DNA of 64,000 bases from contig CAJUFQ010000002.1 in NCBI GenBank assembly GCA_910585625.1, positions 25,004 through 89,003 on the forward strand. Reading direction: 5' to 3'. Shown one piece after another: positions 24,947-33,140 of this stretch. The notes under the pieces were generated by a model. The model did not search any database and had not been told where the DNA came from. It was given only the letters and a program-made list of their open reading frames with translations. Origin of the DNA: an uncultured Lachnospiraceae bacterium. Lineage in GTDB: Bacteria > Bacillota > Clostridia > Lachnospirales > Lachnospiraceae. A program made the translations under genes and the position numbers. Position 1 is the first letter of the stretch; each line of letters begins with the position of its first letter.

Positions 24947-25426
24947 CTAATTTTTTTTATCCATAAATTGCGAGTCTATGACATTGAGATTCGCCATGCT
25001 CTTATAATACTGGCTTGCCACCCTATTGCTGGCCCGCGCCTTGCGGATGCCCTTCTTCACAGACGAAAACTTCTTGACGGCAAGGTCTCTGTTCCTCTGT
25101 TCCTGCGCCTGCACAGTTGCACTCTTATCCGTAATATCCGTAATCAGCTTCTGCATCCGGCGTATCTCTTCTTTATAAGATTCCTTATCCTCCTGCAGCA
25201 CTGACTTTACCCTGTTATAAATCTGCTGAAACCCCTCGTCCAGCTCATTCAGCTGATCTACGAGGCTGCTCTTCTCCTGCATGTTTTCTTCCAGCCTGTC
25301 TGGATCCGAACTCTCATCCATGAACAAAATCTTCTGCTCCTTGTTCTTGGCCATAATCTTATCCAGTATCTCATTTTTCTTCTCCAGGCTTTGAACCAAT
25401 ACCGCTATATACTCTTTGTCCTGCAT
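24947..25426 (-). CDS. FliT/FlgN-like flagellar chaperone candidate, 159 aa
   Basis: This is a short, almost wholly helical, highly charged protein (YIAVLVQSLEKKNEILDKIM near the start, coiled-coil-like throughout) with AGGAGG 5 bases before the ATG. Size, helicity and position between fliS and flagellin fit the FliT/FlgN class of export chaperones, whose sequences are poorly conserved. FlgN itself is encoded at 34853, so this would be a second chaperone, possibly for FliD. A terminator-like hairpin separates it from fliS and no sigma-28 site of its own was found, so it may depend on read-through. Confidence 0.55.
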   Translation of the reverse strand: MQDKEYIAVLVQSLEKKNEILDKIMAKNKEQKILFMDESSDPDRLEENMQEKSSLVDQLNELDEGFQQIYNRVKSVLQEDKESYKEEIRRMQKLITDITDKSATVQAQEQRNRDLAVKKFSSVKKGIRKARASNRVASQYYKSMANLNVIDSQFMDKKN

Positions 25427-25486
25427 ACTTTCCTCCTCTCGTTGGGCAAGCCCTGCTTTCTGTCATTCTTATGCTCCCCTGCGCAT

Positions 25487-25519
25487 AAAAAGGACTACTG
25501 CAATGCAGCATTGCAATAG
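25487..25519 (-). terminator. Terminator downstream of fliS
   Basis: On the minus strand an 11-base stem with one mismatch (CTATTGCAATG and CATTGCAGTAG around a CTG loop) is followed by TCC and TTTTT, the standard form of a rho-independent terminator, about 20 bases after fliS. Confidence 0.75.
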
Positions 25520-25538
25520 CCCCATCTATCCGGCATTC

Positions 25539-25913
25539 CTATTCCTTGGCCTTCTGCATGACCTCTTTCCAGGTATCACGCATCGTGCGCAGATGCTTAA
25601 GCACCTCTTCCAAAACCTCTTTATCTTTCTTGATATTGGCTTCTACCAGCCTGTCATAGACATATACATAGACATTCTCAAAATCTTCTGCTACCGCATA
25701 TTTGTGGTTCAGGGTTGCCCGGAACTCCTCTATAATCCTCTCAACTTTTACGATATTATCATGCGCCTTCTGAATCTCTCCCTGCTCGATGGCAGAAATC
25801 GCAATATTGCAGAACTTGATGGCGCCTTCATATAACATCAAAGTCAGTTCCCCGGGAGATGCTGTCATAATCTTATTTCTGTTGTAAGCTGCGTAACCCT
25901 GGTTTGCATTCAT
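25539..25913 (-). CDS. fliS: Flagellin export chaperone FliS
   Basis: The 124-residue protein contains AAYNRNKIMTASPGELTLMLYEGAIKFC, where the ASP-x-E-L-x-L-M-L-Y-E/D-G core is the FliS signature. Amphipathic helices complete the four-helix bundle. FliS binds the disordered C-terminus of flagellin and prevents cytoplasmic polymerisation until secretion; in B. subtilis it also helps release FliW from flagellin. AAGGAGG lies 8 bases upstream of the ATG. It follows fliD by 81 bases across a hairpin and probably belongs to the sigma-28 flaG-fliD-fliS transcript. It has normal length. Confidence 0.95.
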   Translation of the reverse strand: MNANQGYAAYNRNKIMTASPGELTLMLYEGAIKFCNIAISAIEQGEIQKAHDNIVKVERIIEEFRATLNHKYAVAEDFENVYVYVYDRLVEANIKKDKEVLEEVLKHLRTMRDTWKEVMQKAKE

Positions 25914-25954
25914 CTTTATTTCCTCCTTGAAATAAATAATGTTAGATATTGTAC

Positions 25955-25980
25955 AAATGCCCGGGCATGCCCGGGCATTT
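25955..25980. terminator. Palindromic hairpin between fliD and fliS
   Basis: A perfect 26-base palindrome (AAATGCCCGGGCA followed by its complement) forms an 11-base stem with a CATG loop, 14 bases after the fliD stop. Only a TTT follows in either direction, so it may attenuate or stabilise the fliD-fliS message rather than end it. Confidence 0.55.
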
Positions 25981-25994
25981 GCTCTCTTCGCTTA

Positions 25995-28343
25995 TCAGGA
26001 ACCTAACAAGCCGCTTAATGCGCTGGTACTCTGCTGCAAGGTGGCAAGCGCCTTCTCCATTGCAGTAAACTTCTTATAGTAATATTCCTCCATGCTCGTG
26101 ACTTTCTCTTCCCATTTCTTGATAGTCTTCGTGTATTGGTCATAGTCACTCTGCATCTTCTTGTCATTATAGATGCTGTACCTGCTGTTTACAGCGCTGC
26201 TCTTCATCTTCTTATCCAGCTTCGTGTAGAGATCGTCGGACAGCTTCTGGAAGAATTCCTGCACGAGATCCGGATTCTCCTGGATAGCCGCAAGCAATTT
26301 GTCTGACTTGCCGGCAGAAATCTCATCGTCTTTGTCACCGTCAATATGGTAGACGGATCCTTCATTATCCGCTGCATCGAGGTAACCCTGTGTCTTAATG
26401 CCAAAGCTTGCAAGGCTGTATTTCTTGCCATCGCTCAGCGTAAAGCCCTGGGCCATGGAACTCGTCATCATATTCATGACAGTGGAAAGGGTGTCGTCCC
26501 TCCTGAGGATAGATCCTTTAATCTTCTCCTCCCACTTCTCTATCTCTTTGTCTGACATGGCCTCTTTCTCTTCATCCGTCAGAGGCTCATAGCCTTTGGC
26601 AGAATCTGCATTGTAGAGTTCATCCATCTCTTTGATTAGAGCGTTATACTCCTTAAGGAAGTCCTTGATGGTATCATAAATGCCCTGGGCGTCCGCCTGG
26701 GTGCTTACTGTAAGCGTCTCGCCAGGCGCCGTCTTCTGCAACGCCGTAACCGTAAGCCCATTGATAGTAATGCTGTTGCTGGCAGATTGGTATTCCACGC
26801 CGTTCAGCTCAATAACGGCGTCTGTGCCGTTCACGCGTACGGCCCCGGCGCTAAAGTTGCCCGTGTCATTCTTCACACTCTGGATATACTCAAACTGTGC
26901 CAACAGCTTATCCGCCCGATCTGCATTGTCCTGTGCCCGAAATGCCGCATATTGGGCATCTGTCATGGCTTTCCGCTCATCTTCCGTCAGGGTAGCTGCC
27001 GGAGCTGAGGAGGCCAGGAGTGCATTATCCTTAATATATGCCTGCTTCTGGGCAATCTCATCCGCATTGTCCTGCATCTCCTTGGACAAATCTTCCATGT
27101 CCTTCGTATTACCATCTACCCAATTCTGCAAGGCAGTAGTGCTATCGGCTGCATTGTACGCCGTATGGATTTCACTCACCACCTGGGCGTTCTCACTGTC
27201 TTTTTCATAAGCTTCGACAGCTTTTGCATTCGTACTGAGCTTAGAAAACTCTTTGTCGCTCAGCCCTAAATCCTGCTGATACTGTTTCAAATCAGCTTTT
27301 TCCGCATCGGTAAGATCCTTATTATCCTTCCTAAGCAGGCTCTCCAGCTTGCCCTGATCAGTACTGGACAATACACTGGTTCCATCGGTTTTCTTCGCCT
27401 CAATAGCGCCCTTCATCGACATGAATGCGGTCGCATATTTGCGGTCTGCCTGGAGGCCGGTCATCTGAGTCTTCAAATCGGCATTGTCTTTCTGCAGCTC
27501 TTTGATGCTGCCAGCGCCATCACCATTATACTGGTCAATTGTATTCAGAATATTCTCGAAATTTGCTTTTGTTGCGGCAGAATCTATATTCGTAGGATCG
27601 AATGCCGGATTTTCTATCTTCTTCCCATTGGAATCCACGGTATATTTCGTATTCCCATTAATGTCTACCGCATAGCTATCCCATGCTTTATACGCTTCTT
27701 TGTTAGCCTCAGAATCCACATACAGACCCAAGCCTTTTAATGCTTTCAGCCCATTCGCGTCTGTTGCCGTCAGCGCGAAATCATTCTCTATCCCGCTATC
27801 CTTAGCGGTTACATAAAAACGTCCATACTTAGCGTCAAAGCTTGCTGAGACACCGGCGTCCTTCATCTTATTGACCAGCTCGGAAATCTTCATTTCGGAA
27901 CTGACCTCAATATTCTTGGTGCCGTTCTTCGTCTTTATTGCAATCGTACCCTTATCGCCATCAGCAAGTCCCAGTTTGCCTAAAGTCGTGTCGGCAGTCG
28001 CATCAATCTGCGCACCGGTAAGATAGCCGGTTGCCGCAACTTCAGTGATTTTCAGCGTCTGTGTACCGGTCAGCGCATTGTTGCTTGCGCTAACGCTTGC
28101 CTTCGTGCTGTCAGAGATTGAAGTAGTTTTCTTATTATAGTAAGAACTCAGCTTCATATTGCCCAGTCTCTTGTAGAGGTTGTTGACCTTCTTATTCAAA
28201 TCTTTCCAAGCGTCCATCTTCCATTCCAGCTTGGTCTGTGCCTTCACATGCTTATCTTTCTTCTTGCTATAAGCGGAAACCAACTCCTGAACAATAGAAT
28301 CGGTGTCCAACCCGGAAACAAGGCCTGATACTCTAATTGCCAT
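25995..28343 (-). CDS. fliD: Flagellar filament cap protein FliD, enlarged
   Basis: The N-terminus MAIRVSGLVSGLDTDSIVQELV is the diagnostic FliD_N motif. Later come ITINGLTVTALQKTAPGETLTVSTQAD, IYDTIKDFLKEYNALIKEMDELYN and SLASFGIKTQGYL from the FliD_C region, ending with a helical C-terminus (EKVTSMEEYYYKKFTAMEKALATLQ). At 782 residues it is far longer than the usual 450-550. The excess is a charged, alanine-rich, predicted helical insertion at about 230-490 in the exposed domain. FliD caps the filament and folds exported flagellin, and in some species binds host mucus. It follows flaG by 11 bases. Confidence 0.95.
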   Translation of the reverse strand: MAIRVSGLVSGLDTDSIVQELVSAYSKKKDKHVKAQTKLEWKMDAWKDLNKKVNNLYKRLGNMKLSSYYNKKTTSISDSTKASVSASNNALTGTQTLKITEVAATGYLTGAQIDATADTTLGKLGLADGDKGTIAIKTKNGTKNIEVSSEMKISELVNKMKDAGVSASFDAKYGRFYVTAKDSGIENDFALTATDANGLKALKGLGLYVDSEANKEAYKAWDSYAVDINGNTKYTVDSNGKKIENPAFDPTNIDSAATKANFENILNTIDQYNGDGAGSIKELQKDNADLKTQMTGLQADRKYATAFMSMKGAIEAKKTDGTSVLSSTDQGKLESLLRKDNKDLTDAEKADLKQYQQDLGLSDKEFSKLSTNAKAVEAYEKDSENAQVVSEIHTAYNAADSTTALQNWVDGNTKDMEDLSKEMQDNADEIAQKQAYIKDNALLASSAPAATLTEDERKAMTDAQYAAFRAQDNADRADKLLAQFEYIQSVKNDTGNFSAGAVRVNGTDAVIELNGVEYQSASNSITINGLTVTALQKTAPGETLTVSTQADAQGIYDTIKDFLKEYNALIKEMDELYNADSAKGYEPLTDEEKEAMSDKEIEKWEEKIKGSILRRDDTLSTVMNMMTSSMAQGFTLSDGKKYSLASFGIKTQGYLDAADNEGSVYHIDGDKDDEISAGKSDKLLAAIQENPDLVQEFFQKLSDDLYTKLDKKMKSSAVNSRYSIYNDKKMQSDYDQYTKTIKKWEEKVTSMEEYYYKKFTAMEKALATLQQSTSALSGLLGS

Positions 28344-28354
28344 AATACTTCCTC

Positions 28355-28891
28355 CTATCCTTTCTCATCCACTAACAACCCTGCCAGTTCCCAAACCTTG
28401 GCAATCATGTCAAGGGTCTTCTCCGGCGGATATTCCTTCAATACTTCCTTTGTCTTCTTATCCACAATCTTAATTGTCATGCGGTTCGTGGAATCATGGA
28501 CTCCAAATACCGCTTCTGACTCAACGGACCTCTTGTTCAGCTCTTCCACAACGCGTTTCAGTTTATCTGCCGACACAGCCTCTGCGCTTTCCTTATTCTC
28601 AGAAAAAATCGGCTCCGGCGCGATGGCAGCCTCTTTTACCAAAGGCTTCTCTGCCGCTTTCGGGCTGCTGCCGCTCTTATATGCCTCAACCTCAGCGCCT
28701 TTCTTCTCCCGCTTTGGCTCCGGCTTTTTCACCGGAACTGCGTCCGACGCCGTTTTCTCTGCCACTTTGAGAACTTTCACCGTTGCAGGGGCTTCCGGAC
28801 GCACTGCTGTCTCGACTGTCTGTACTGCCGGTTTCTTGCTACTTCCCTGATACGCCTTAATCCCAGCAGATTTTAATGCTTCCATTGCCAT
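28355..28891 (-). CDS. flaG: FlaG-family flagellar protein with long linker
   Basis: The C-terminal third (LKRVVEELNKRSVESEAVFGVHDSTNRMTIKIVDKKTKEVLKEYPPE around 115-165) is the FlaG domain, with R-M-x-I-x-I-V-D and V-I/L-x-x-Y/I-P-P-E motifs. The first 110 residues are an Ala/Pro/Lys-rich low-complexity linker, so at 178 residues it is longer than the usual 110-120. I placed the start at 28891 because GGAGGTGA lies 5 bases before that ATG, while an ATG at 28906 lies upstream of the site. FlaG influences filament length. It is the first gene of the sigma-28 unit with fliD and fliS. Confidence 0.88.
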   Translation of the reverse strand: MAMEALKSAGIKAYQGSSKKPAVQTVETAVRPEAPATVKVLKVAEKTASDAVPVKKPEPKREKKGAEVEAYKSGSSPKAAEKPLVKEAAIAPEPIFSENKESAEAVSADKLKRVVEELNKRSVESEAVFGVHDSTNRMTIKIVDKKTKEVLKEYPPEKTLDMIAKVWELAGLLVDEKG

Positions 28892-28979
28892 TGCAATCAC
28901 CTCCATGTGATATTTAAGACAGATGGGCTGGCAGATTCCAAATGTCCTATATGCTCTGATACCCTTTATCTTATAATGA

Positions 28980-29006
28980 TTATCGGTCTTTTTTTACAAA
29001 TATTTA
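28980..29006 (-). promoter_or_regulatory. Sigma-28 promoter of flaG-fliD-fliS
   Basis: TAAA (complement of 29003-29006), 15 bases, then ACCGATAA (28980-28987) matches the consensus at 11 of 12 positions. It lies between csrA and flaG, about 90 bases before the flaG start. Confidence 0.88.
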
Positions 29007-29010
29007 CGCC

Positions 29011-29226
29011 CTATAGGATATTTTTCAGTATATTTACATCCTCTAGGTTCACTGCAGCCTCGTTCTCTTTCTGAATCTGCAGATAAACCTCCTTGCGGTA
29101 TACCGGCACTTCCTTGGGGGCTTTAATTCCAACCTTGACCTGCTCCCCCCGGATATCCAGGATACTAATTTCGATATCATTATTAACAATAATGGATTCT
29201 CCTTTTTTTCTGGTCAGCGCCAGCAT
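29011..29226 (-). CDS. csrA: Carbon storage regulator CsrA
   Basis: The 71-residue protein MLALTRKKGESIIVNNDIEI...VKVGIKAPKEVPVYRKEVYLQIQKEN shows every CsrA landmark, including L4/R6 and the VGI-x-AP-x-x-x-x-V-x-R-x-E segment that binds GGA motifs in RNA. The start at 29226 is chosen from the family N-terminus; the frame runs on upstream without support. It begins one base after the fliW stop, the conserved fliW-csrA order. CsrA represses flagellin translation and FliW sequesters CsrA until flagellin is exported. A target-like hairpin is present in the flagellin leader at 24763-24795. Confidence 0.97.
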   Translation of the reverse strand: MLALTRKKGESIIVNNDIEISILDIRGEQVKVGIKAPKEVPVYRKEVYLQIQKENEAAVNLEDVNILKNIL

Positions 29227-29227
29227 C

Positions 29228-29692
29228 CTATTCACCCGCCTTTTCTTTTTTTGCCTGCAGAATCTCATAAATGGGATACTTAACCGGGAAATTATCCTCC
29301 ACAATCAGCTGCTCTGCCTTGCGCTCTGTGACGTTGATGATAATCGGGGCTTTCAGATTCACGCTAAGCTTCTTGATGTCCGTGGGAACGGTAACCGTAA
29401 CCAGTACATAAAGGTTATCTTCGCTCAGGGTCCCAAGGCCCTTTAGGAGGTCATGCTCCACCTGTGGATCGTAATCCTGCTTCACAATCAGGGGATCCAT
29501 GACCGGAAGCGCAAACCCCGGCTCCTCGATGGACTGCAGCCAGGAAATGTTCTTGCGCTTGCCATCGTCTCCCTCATCATAAATCAACGTAAACCTCTGG
29601 CAGTGCGGGAATCCTATAATCCCTTTCTCAAAGAAGATAATCTTCTCATCCTCTATCTCTATCTCTCCAAATAATCTTGTGTTTAATTGCAT
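29228..29692 (-). CDS. fliW: Flagellar assembly factor FliW
   Basis: The 154-residue protein has the FliW pattern MQLNTRLFGEIEIEDEKIIFFEKGIIGFPHCQRF, the LQSIEEPGFALPV motif and the C-terminal NLKAPIIINVTERKAEQLIVEDNFPVKYPI. FliW binds free flagellin or CsrA in turn, coupling flagellin synthesis to secretion. It is 39 bases downstream of flgL and one base before csrA, as in most Gram-positive flagellates. It has normal length and no odd features. Confidence 0.97.
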   Translation of the reverse strand: MQLNTRLFGEIEIEDEKIIFFEKGIIGFPHCQRFTLIYDEGDDGKRKNISWLQSIEEPGFALPVMDPLIVKQDYDPQVEHDLLKGLGTLSEDNLYVLVTVTVPTDIKKLSVNLKAPIIINVTERKAEQLIVEDNFPVKYPIYEILQAKKEKAGE

Positions 29693-29731
29693 GTTCTCGC
29701 TCCTTGCTGGTCGGAATAACCGTTTCTACTG

Positions 29732-31261
29732 TTACAGATAATTCAGCAATGTCTGTCCGTTAGCCTTTGCAGATGCCTGCAGGGACGCCTGGTAGGCGTT
29801 ATATGCTGCCGTATACTCAATAATGATATCCGATAGCTCCATATCTTCGTTCCTGGACTTGAGCTGCTCAAACGTTGTCTGCTGGTCGGACATCCTGTTC
29901 TCCGTCAGGTCGAGCCTGTCTTCACGGCTTCCAAGATCCGTCCTGGCAAGGGTTACGGTATCCTTATACTTCTGGAACTTGCCGACGCCTCTGGAATAAA
30001 GCTTCTGCATATAGTCGTCTGCATATGCCGCTTCCTTCTCTGCCGCTTCCTTCCACTGCTGCAGGCCCTGCTGCGCTAATGGGTCTGAATACTGCTCTTC
30101 TTTCAGCATCTCGTCTATCTTCTTAATCTTATCATGAGCCGCAATCGCAGCCTGCACCGCATTGGTCAGCTCATCAATGTCCCTTCCGATGGAGGAATCC
30201 AGCACGTCGCTTGCCTGGGTGTTTACCGTGAGGCTCTGGTTAAACGCAACTGTGAATTTAATCTCCTGGTTCTCCTTGGTGTACTCGATATGATTCGCCG
30301 GATTATCGTCTGTGATATCCTTACAGTCAAAGTAATGTTCCGGACGCAGTTCCCCCTCGTTGAACCCTTTCTTCGTGTAGGTCATGCTCAGTTCTATCTT
30401 CTCACTTGCCATATAATTAGCAACTTTGTCTCCCAGAACCAGCTCTCCGGTCTCTTTGAAATAGATTACCTGGTTGTCACGGACCGCGTAGTCCATGGCT
30501 GCCCAGTCGTCATAGGACAAATCCGTGGTGACAGCCGGATAAGGGCCTCCGATTTCCATGTCTCCTAATGGCAGCCATTCTCCCGCGTCTTTATCATAAT
30601 ATTTCAGATTCTCCGCATCCAGCGTCTCGGTTGCCTCATAAGACAGGCGGATACGCTTGTTGGAAAACTCCTTGGGCATATCCTCCAAATCCACTCCGCC
30701 CTGCACCTCGGCGAGTGTGTCCGGCACAATCACCTCATCGCTGAAATAACGCTTCTCCTCAATGTCTTCATAAGAGAGTTTCTCTGTAATCTCATATTTG
30801 GTATCCTTCTCACTCTCCGCAAATGTCAGCTGCTTGTTGGTCTTGAATCCGGTAAATACATATCTGCCAGCGCAGTCAGCATTCCCCTCATGGTACACCT
30901 GTTCCCTCAATGACTGGAGGTTCTTTAAGATGGCTGCCCGGTCTTCTTCTTTCAACGTATCGTTTGAACCGTTGACACACTGCTTATAGACGTCCCCAAG
31001 GATGGTCTGCATATTCGTTAGGGCGCCCTCCGTAACCTCTATCCAGGACTTGGCGTCCGGGATATTGCGCTCATAATACTGGTTCAGCTCGTTGAGGTTG
31101 CTTCTCAGGCGTAAAGCGCGGATAGCGATTACCGGATCCTCAGACGGCCGGGAAATCTTCTTCTGCGTCGTCATCTGGTTATTCAGCTTATCAACGTTCA
31201 CCTTATTGCCGTTCATATTTGACATGCTGTTTCTGCTTATCATGCTGTTAGTAACTCTCAT
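29732..31261 (-). CDS. flgL: Flagellar hook-filament junction protein FlgL, enlarged
   Basis: The N-terminus MRVTNSMISRNSMSNMNGN with QMTTQKKISRPSEDPVIAIRALRLRS is FlgL/FlgK-type D0/D1, and the C-terminus SDIIIEYTAAYNAYQASLQASAKANGQTLLNYL is the FlgL end. At 509 residues it is longer than the common 300; residues about 140-370 form an extra outer domain rich in Asp, Glu and Tyr. FlgL links the hook-associated FlgK ring to the filament. It starts 12 bases after the second flgK. Enlarged outer domains are also seen in the FliD and FlgK proteins here. Confidence 0.95.
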   Translation of the reverse strand: MRVTNSMISRNSMSNMNGNKVNVDKLNNQMTTQKKISRPSEDPVIAIRALRLRSNLNELNQYYERNIPDAKSWIEVTEGALTNMQTILGDVYKQCVNGSNDTLKEEDRAAILKNLQSLREQVYHEGNADCAGRYVFTGFKTNKQLTFAESEKDTKYEITEKLSYEDIEEKRYFSDEVIVPDTLAEVQGGVDLEDMPKEFSNKRIRLSYEATETLDAENLKYYDKDAGEWLPLGDMEIGGPYPAVTTDLSYDDWAAMDYAVRDNQVIYFKETGELVLGDKVANYMASEKIELSMTYTKKGFNEGELRPEHYFDCKDITDDNPANHIEYTKENQEIKFTVAFNQSLTVNTQASDVLDSSIGRDIDELTNAVQAAIAAHDKIKKIDEMLKEEQYSDPLAQQGLQQWKEAAEKEAAYADDYMQKLYSRGVGKFQKYKDTVTLARTDLGSREDRLDLTENRMSDQQTTFEQLKSRNEDMELSDIIIEYTAAYNAYQASLQASAKANGQTLLNYL

Positions 31262-31273
31262 TTACAAACCTCC

Positions 31274-33112
31274 TTATACACCGGTTTCCAGTATCAGTCT
31301 GTCATACATTTCCGCCAGGGTCTGAACCATCTTAGAGGCTAAATTGTATGCGTTCTGGAATTTGGTCATATCAAGCGCTTCCTCATCCTCGTCTACCGCC
31401 GAGATGGACATCCGCTTTTGAATGATAGTCTCAGAAATATTGCTGTAATTCTTATAGAATGTCTCTGCCTTCTGTGTGTCGACGGAGTTATCCGTAATCA
31501 GGCATTTCAGGAATTCATCCGCGCCGCCTCCGCGGAACATCTTTACATCCTTCTTCAGCTTCATCATCTCTTCCACCAATGCCTGATTTGCCACGCCATT
31601 TGCGTAATCCTCAGCAGAGATGGTCGCCATCTTATTGGGATCCTTCATGATTGATGTCGACACCTTGATATTGGCAGCCGTCAATTTATAATAATCGTTT
31701 TTGAATGTACTCATGCTGCCGCCGGCATCGTAATCTGCGAAATCATATTCACCGCCGTCAGCCGCATTGCCTGCCACGAAAAACGCTCCTACCGGATTGC
31801 CATCTAAATCCACGCCTGACTTCTGAATATTGTTAAGCTGCTTGGCAAATTCACGCAGGAAATTGTTTGCCTGCGACTGATAATACGGAATGCCCATAGC
31901 GTCAATACTTTCTCCGATTTGCGCTTTGCGGTTATTCAGGTCCTGCCTCTGATCGACGGAAAGCGTCTGTTTCAGGTAAAACTCATACGTCTGTGTCTCT
32001 GCATCATAGGTAAATCCGGAATAACGGTAATCCTTGTTATTGAGTGTGATGACCCCGTCGTCAGCCATGTTAATGCTGTTAATATCCGTAATGCTTGGGT
32101 TCTTAATCCTGACGATATCGCCATTATCCCCTGCCCTTACAGACTCAATCGTACCGCTGAATCCTTCGTCGTTATTGCCATCACGCGTGTCAAACAGGGC
32201 TTTCAGCCGTCCGGTACAGCCTTTGCCGGTCACATTGAACGGCACTTTCGTGCCTTCCCAGCAAAGGTCATAGAGGCCGTCTGCATCGCTCTGGTTAATC
32301 TTTTTCTCCCGCGCCACATAAGTCAGGGTATTATAATCAAAGCTATCCACCAGGGTCTGCCCGTTAATCTTCACCATAAAGTTAGTCGCCCCGGTATACA
32401 AGTTCGGATGCTGCGGATCCACCACGGGCGTCTCCTTGACGTCCACGGCAACCAAGTCGGACAGCTCATCAATGAGCAAGGCCCTCTGGTCACGGAGTTC
32501 GTTGGCATTCACGCCTTGTAATTCGATGACATTAATCTGCTTATTCAATAATGCGATTTTCTGGCCGATGCCGTTAATCTGGTCTACCTGGGTACAGATT
32601 TCCTGGTTGCAGTCCTCCTGAATCTGGCGCAGCCCAATGTTCAGGCTATAGAAGAAATCTGCAAAGTTCTGGGACTTGCTGATGAAGGCCTGCCTGGCGT
32701 CGGTATCCTCCGGCGTCTTCTTGACATCATCCAGCGCGTCAAACATTTCATTAAGAATTGTGGTAAAACCTTCAACCGTGCCATTTTCCCCATCATCCAG
32801 GAGATAACTCTCAACCTGTTGCGCATAATAAAGCTTGGCTTCAAACATTCCCAGCCGGGCGCTGTTCTCCCAGTATTTCACATCATAGTAAAAGTCTCTT
32901 GTCTGTATAATCTCCGTCGTGGTGACACCGCTCCCGGCCATGCCGTAGCGGTCGTTGACCCGCAATGCCTCTGCCGCATAGCGGACTGCCTGCTGCCTTG
33001 TGTATCCCTTCGTATTTACATTTGAAATATTATTTGCTGTCGTATTCACGGCTGCCTGAAATGCATTCAGCGCAGAACCCGCAATCGTCAGCCCAAAAAA
33101 TGTCGATGCCAT
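31274..33112 (-). CDS. flgK: Flagellar hook-associated protein FlgK (copy 2)
   Basis: The N-terminus FFGLTIAGSALNAFQAAVNTTANNISNVNTKGYTRQQ contains the A-x-N-x-x-x-N-V-N-T-x-G-Y-x-R motif of FlgK D0. The C-terminus SISAVDEDEEALDMTKFQNAYNLASKMVQTLAEMYDRLI is the FlgK end. It has 612 residues, with a large central domain containing a Gly/Asp-rich stretch near 490. It follows another flgK homolog by 28 bases; the two share the termini but differ strongly in the middle. Together with FlgL it forms the hook-filament junction. Which copy is the canonical junction protein cannot be decided from the sequence. Confidence 0.92.
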   Translation of the reverse strand: MASTFFGLTIAGSALNAFQAAVNTTANNISNVNTKGYTRQQAVRYAAEALRVNDRYGMAGSGVTTTEIIQTRDFYYDVKYWENSARLGMFEAKLYYAQQVESYLLDDGENGTVEGFTTILNEMFDALDDVKKTPEDTDARQAFISKSQNFADFFYSLNIGLRQIQEDCNQEICTQVDQINGIGQKIALLNKQINVIELQGVNANELRDQRALLIDELSDLVAVDVKETPVVDPQHPNLYTGATNFMVKINGQTLVDSFDYNTLTYVAREKKINQSDADGLYDLCWEGTKVPFNVTGKGCTGRLKALFDTRDGNNDEGFSGTIESVRAGDNGDIVRIKNPSITDINSINMADDGVITLNNKDYRYSGFTYDAETQTYEFYLKQTLSVDQRQDLNNRKAQIGESIDAMGIPYYQSQANNFLREFAKQLNNIQKSGVDLDGNPVGAFFVAGNAADGGEYDFADYDAGGSMSTFKNDYYKLTAANIKVSTSIMKDPNKMATISAEDYANGVANQALVEEMMKLKKDVKMFRGGGADEFLKCLITDNSVDTQKAETFYKNYSNISETIIQKRMSISAVDEDEEALDMTKFQNAYNLASKMVQTLAEMYDRLILETGV

Positions 33113-33140
33113 AAACTACCTCCTGATATATTCCCAAGCC

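Noticed and set aside
25427..25538. Possible sigma-28 -10 (GCCGGATA) upstream of the FliT-like gene
   Set aside because: It has an inserted base and no TAAA 15 bases upstream.
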